DNA from: an uncultured Alphaproteobacteria bacterium
GTDB taxonomy: Bacteria; Pseudomonadota; Alphaproteobacteria; Rhizobiales; Beijerinckiaceae
Direction: 5' to 3'
NCBI GenBank assembly: GCA_937988775.1
Contig: CALKHP010000019.1
Span: 1-64,000 of the forward strand
DNA: 64,000 bases
Numbering within the stretch: the stretch's first letter is position 1; every line of letters begins with the position of its first letter. A model generated the notes under the pieces. That model saw nothing but the letters and a program-made list of their open reading frames with translations, had not been told where the DNA came from and ran no database searches. The translations under genes were made by a program, and so were the position numbers. This document shows positions 61,767 through 64,000 of the stretch, in pieces.

Positions 61767-62231
61767 TTAACGCCAGCGCCCGGCCGCATCCTCATCCGCT
61801 TCGTGGGCCGCGACCCAGTCGCCGGCGCTGCCGTCGCTGAGATGCGTCTTTTTCCAGAACGGCGCCCGCGTCTTGAGAAAATCCATCAGGAACTCGGCCG
61901 CGGCGAAGGCAGCGGCGCGATGCGTGGCGGCGGTTGCCACCAGCACGATGCGCTCGCCGGGCCGGATCACGCCGAAGCGATGGATCACCGTCAGGCCGAG
62001 CAGCGGCCAGCGCGCCAGCGCCTCTTGCACCACCCGGCCGATCTCCTCTTCCGCCATGCCGGGATAATGCTCGAGTTCGAGCGCGGAGAGTTGTCCCTGC
62101 TCATCGCGGCACAGACCGGTGAAGGTCACGACCGCGCCGATTTCCGGCCGTCCCTCGCCGAGGCGCGCCGCTTCGTGCGCCAGATCGAAATCCTGCCGCT
62201 GCACGCGGATCGTCGGCTGCATCGGGCTCAT
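61767..62231 (-). CDS. moaE: Molybdopterin synthase large subunit MoaE
   Basis: 154 residues from the ATG at 62231, which overlaps the moaD stop (ATGA). With MoaD it inserts dithiolene sulfur into precursor Z to make molybdopterin. Typical segments are IGAVVTFTGLCRDEQ, LELEHYPGMAEEEI, VIHRFGVIRPGERIVLVATAATHRAAAFAAAEFLMDFLKTRAPFWKKTHL. The catalytic lysine pair is in FWKKTH. Downstream of moaD in one operon; molybdopterin is used by MsrP encoded at 12069. Confidence 0.96.
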   Translation of the reverse strand: MSPMQPTIRVQRQDFDLAHEAARLGEGRPEIGAVVTFTGLCRDEQGQLSALELEHYPGMAEEEIGRVVQEALARWPLLGLTVIHRFGVIRPGERIVLVATAATHRAAAFAAAEFLMDFLKTRAPFWKKTHLSDGSAGDWVAAHEADEDAAGRWR

Positions 62232-62479
62232 CCCCCGGTCATCGGCGGGAAGAAGGCGATCTCGCGGGCGGCGGCGATCGGCGCGTCGTGCCGGCAATGC
62301 TCGCGGTCGATGGCGACGCGGATCAGGTCGCCACGCTCGAAGGCGTAATCATATTCCTCGCCGCGGCTCTTGAGCCAGGCGATCAGCTCCGCCACCGAAG
62401 CGACCTCGGCCGGCGGCGTCAATTCTTCCTCCGCCTTGCCGATCCGCTCCCGCACCCAGGCGAAATAGACCAGCTTCAC
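62228..62479 (-). CDS. moaD: Molybdopterin synthase sulfur-carrier subunit MoaD
   Basis: 83 residues from a GTG at 62479 that shares GTGA with the pgsA stop. It is a ubiquitin-fold protein ending in the required GG (PPMTGG), which is adenylated by MoeB and carries the sulfur. VKLVYFAWVRERIGKAEEEL, SVAELIAWLKSRG, and DREHCRHDAPIAAAREIAFFPP fit the family. It is coupled to pgsA upstream and moaE downstream. Confidence 0.93.
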   Translation of the reverse strand: MKLVYFAWVRERIGKAEEELTPPAEVASVAELIAWLKSRGEEYDYAFERGDLIRVAIDREHCRHDAPIAAAREIAFFPPMTGG

Positions 62480-63069
62480 CCCACATCCTCCTCGATCAGG
62501 TGGCGCAGCCCGGATTTGAGATAGTCCCAGCCGGTGACGAAGGTCAGCAGCGCCGCGATCCACAGCAGGATCAGCCCGATCTGCACCGTCATGCCGGGCG
62601 GCAGCACCGCGTCGCCCGCATCGCCGACGACCAGGAAGCCGAGCGCCACGAGTTGCGCCGTGGTCTTCCATTTCGCCAAGGTCGTGACCGGCACGGAAAC
62701 GCGCAACTCGGCCAGGAACTCGCGCAGGCCGGACACGAGAATTTCGCGCGTCAGGATGACGATCGCCGCCCAGATCGAATAGGAGCGGATGCTGCCATCG
62801 GCGACCAGCATGACAAGGCAGGCGGCGACCAGCAGCTTGTCGGCGATCGGATCGAGCATGCGGCCGAGCGCCGATTGCTGCGACCAGGCGCGCGCCAGAT
62901 AGCCGTCGAAGAAATCCGTCACCGCCGCGGCGGCGTAAACGCCGAGCGCCGCCCAGCGAAACCAGAACTCGTGCGGCCAGAACAGCAGCACCACCACGGC
63001 CGGCACGGCCGCGATCCGCCCATAGGTGAGGATATTGGGCAGATTGAAGATTTTCTGCCGCCGAGGCAT
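62476..63069 (-). CDS. pgsA: CDP-diacylglycerol--glycerol-3-phosphate phosphatidyltransferase
   Basis: 197 residues from the ATG at 63069; ATGs at 63102 and 63117 are alternatives and no ribosome site decides. PgsA makes phosphatidylglycerol phosphate in the inner membrane. The CDP-alcohol phosphotransferase motif DG-x2-AR-x8-G-x3-D-x3-D is complete in DGYLARAWSQQSALG and RMLDPIAD near 60-84. FNLPNILTYGRI at the N-terminus and several membrane helices are typical. It overlaps moaD by 4 nt. uvrC lies upstream on the same strand, as in many alphaproteobacteria. Confidence 0.95.
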   Translation of the reverse strand: MPRRQKIFNLPNILTYGRIAAVPAVVVLLFWPHEFWFRWAALGVYAAAAVTDFFDGYLARAWSQQSALGRMLDPIADKLLVAACLVMLVADGSIRSYSIWAAIVILTREILVSGLREFLAELRVSVPVTTLAKWKTTAQLVALGFLVVGDAGDAVLPPGMTVQIGLILLWIAALLTFVTGWDYLKSGLRHLIEEDVG

Positions 63070-63240
63070 AGGCCGTGCTTTCGGGGCCGGGGACGAGGTC
63101 ATAGGCTTAAGGACCATTCGGCGCGGCGGGCGTCAAGCGCCGAAGCGCACAAGAGCATGTCGCGAAAAAGCGGCAATGGCTTTCCGGGCGCGGCATGCCC
63201 TAACATATTGGAAACGATCCTGGGTTTTTCGCCGCGGGCC

Positions 63241-64000
63241 TCAGCTGCGAAAGAAGTCATGCACGATCTTCGCGGTGGCGGCGTTGATGCCCGGCGTCTG
63301 GCGGAGATCGTCGAGCGAAGCGCGCGAAATCGCCTTCGCCGTGCCGAAATGCAGCAGCAGCGCGCGCTTGCGCGTCGGGCCGATGCCGGCGATTTCGTCG
63401 AGCGGGCTTTTCGTCAGGCTGCGCTTGCGCTTGGCGCGATGCGTGCCGATGGCGAAGCGGTGCGATTCGTCGCGCAGGCGCTGCACGAAATACAGCGCCG
63501 GATCGCGCGGCGCGAGCTTGAACGGCGCCTTGCCGGGAATGAAGAACGTCTCGCGCCCGGCATCGCGGTCCGGCCCCTTGGCGATGCCGACCAGCGCCAC
63601 GTCGCTCACGCCGATCCCGGCCAGCGTCTCGCGCACCGCATCGAGCTGGCCCTTGCCGCCGTCGATCAGCACGAGGTCCGGCCAGGCCGGGAAGGTTTCG
63701 GCATCATGCTCGTCCGCCTTCTCCCCTTGCGGGGAAGCGGCCTCGCGCGGCTCCTCCTTGAGCAGGCGCTGGAAGCGGCGGCGCAGCACCTCGCGCATCA
63801 TGCCGTAATCGTCGCCGGGCGTGAGTTCCTCCGAGCGGATGTTGTAGGTGCGATAATGCGTCTTCATGAAGCCCTGCGGGCCGGCGACGATCATCGCGCC
63901 GACCGCGTTGGTACCGGAAATATGCGAGTTGTCGAACACGTCGATGCGCCGTGGCGCGCGCTCAAGGCCAAAGGCGGTGCCAAGCGCTTCCAGCAGCTTC
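63241..64000 (-). CDS. uvrC: Excinuclease ABC subunit C, C-terminal part (runs off the window)
   Basis: The last ~253 residues; the 5' part lies beyond the right edge. UvrC makes both incisions around a UvrB-bound lesion. The 5'-incision RNase H-like nuclease domain is seen in RIDVFDNSHISGTNAVGAM, and in DLVLIDGGKGQLDAVRETL. The C-terminal helix-hairpin-helix pair SPLDEIAGIGPTRKRALLLHFG and DLRQTPGINAATAKIVHDFF follows. A spacer EEPREAASPQGEKADEHDAE before the PDLVLIDGG block is encoded partly by a RIME-like palindrome. uvrB is at 32392. Confidence 0.96.
   Translation of the reverse strand, partial: KLLEALGTAFGLERAPRRIDVFDNSHISGTNAVGAMIVAGPQGFMKTHYRTYNIRSEELTPGDDYGMMREVLRRRFQRLLKEEPREAASPQGEKADEHDAETFPAWPDLVLIDGGKGQLDAVRETLAGIGVSDVALVGIAKGPDRDAGRETFFIPGKAPFKLAPRDPALYFVQRLRDESHRFAIGTHRAKRKRSLTKSPLDEIAGIGPTRKRALLLHFGTAKAISRASLDDLRQTPGINAATAKIVHDFFRS
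63716..63737. repeat. RIME-like palindrome remnant inside uvrC
   Basis: GCCTTCTCCCC-TTG-CGGGGAAGC, close to the hairpin at 2863-2887, read in frame as the spacer ASPQGEKA. It is shorter and less perfect than the copy in the oxoprolinase-like gene, so chance or an old insertion are both possible. Confidence 0.45.

Overview
The window is a GC-rich (roughly two-thirds G+C) bacterial chromosome segment with dense short operons. It most likely comes from an alphaproteobacterium of the order Hyphomicrobiales (Rhizobiales). The reasons are the ELM1-family and DUF3297 proteins beside trxB, an LsrB/VtlR-type LysR regulator with an AbcR-like small RNA just downstream, Omp25/Omp31-type barrels, a divergent EF-G-like GTPase, and palindromic repeats of the kind scattered through rhizobial genomes. 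No rRNA, tRNA, transposase, integrase, prophage or CRISPR array was seen. I cannot name the genus.

Layout. 95-2846: ELM1-trxB-DUF3297-cinA operon. 2922-5589: divergent chrA and an amine-oxidase-like flavoprotein. 5739-10681: PDH-E1-like enzyme, divergent Lrp regulator, GFA protein and a cystathionine gamma-synthase/methionine gamma-lyase family enzyme, a layout recalling the Pseudomonas mde (methionine degradation) genes. 10853-12063: LsrB/VtlR homologue followed by a probable AbcR-type sRNA. 12069-20940: msrP, fadD, flavin monooxygenase, EF-G-like GTPase, aquaporin, EAL phosphodiesterase. 21062-28659: aspartate aminotransferase, two orphan solute-binding proteins, an ABC exporter, hypothetical proteins, YaiI. 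28663-29137: DUF4160-DUF2442 pair. 29180-35522: prfC, RecD-like helicase, uvrB, csaA. 35851-39570: histidine kinase, OmpR regulator and MarR operon, divergent from ilvE. 39909-41965: small HTH regulator and SulP transporter. 41986-44570: ybjN-proC-VOC-tetR. 45137-48254: ubiK, then lgt-midA-pgeF. 48266-49773: glycosyltransferase and SDR. 50043-51564: two outer-membrane barrels. 51644-54320: GST, rlmJ, RNase T2, exported protein. 54484-58197: HyuA-HyuB fusion (oxoprolinase family). 58376-58952: HigBA-type toxin-antitoxin. 58957-60991: TetR and amidase. 61229-61312: a 27-residue membrane peptide gene with its own terminator. 61421-62479: exported protein, moaE and moaD. 62476-64000: pgsA and the 3' part of uvrC.

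Genes acting together. The mde-like genes could turn methionine into 2-oxobutyrate and methanethiol and pass the keto acid to a thiamine-dependent dehydrogenase E1. LsrB and the adjacent sRNA probably form a regulator and target-sRNA pair. trxB, msrP and lsrB are all redox-linked. uvrB and uvrC are parts of the same excision nuclease. lgt, pgsA, pgeF and the glycosyltransferase serve the envelope.

The most unusual features are: a RIME-like 110-bp double palindrome translated in frame inside the HyuA-HyuB gene; about 18 palindromic repeat copies of four kinds, often grouped in mosaics; the AbcR-like RNA; the mde-like cluster; and the 27-codon gene.
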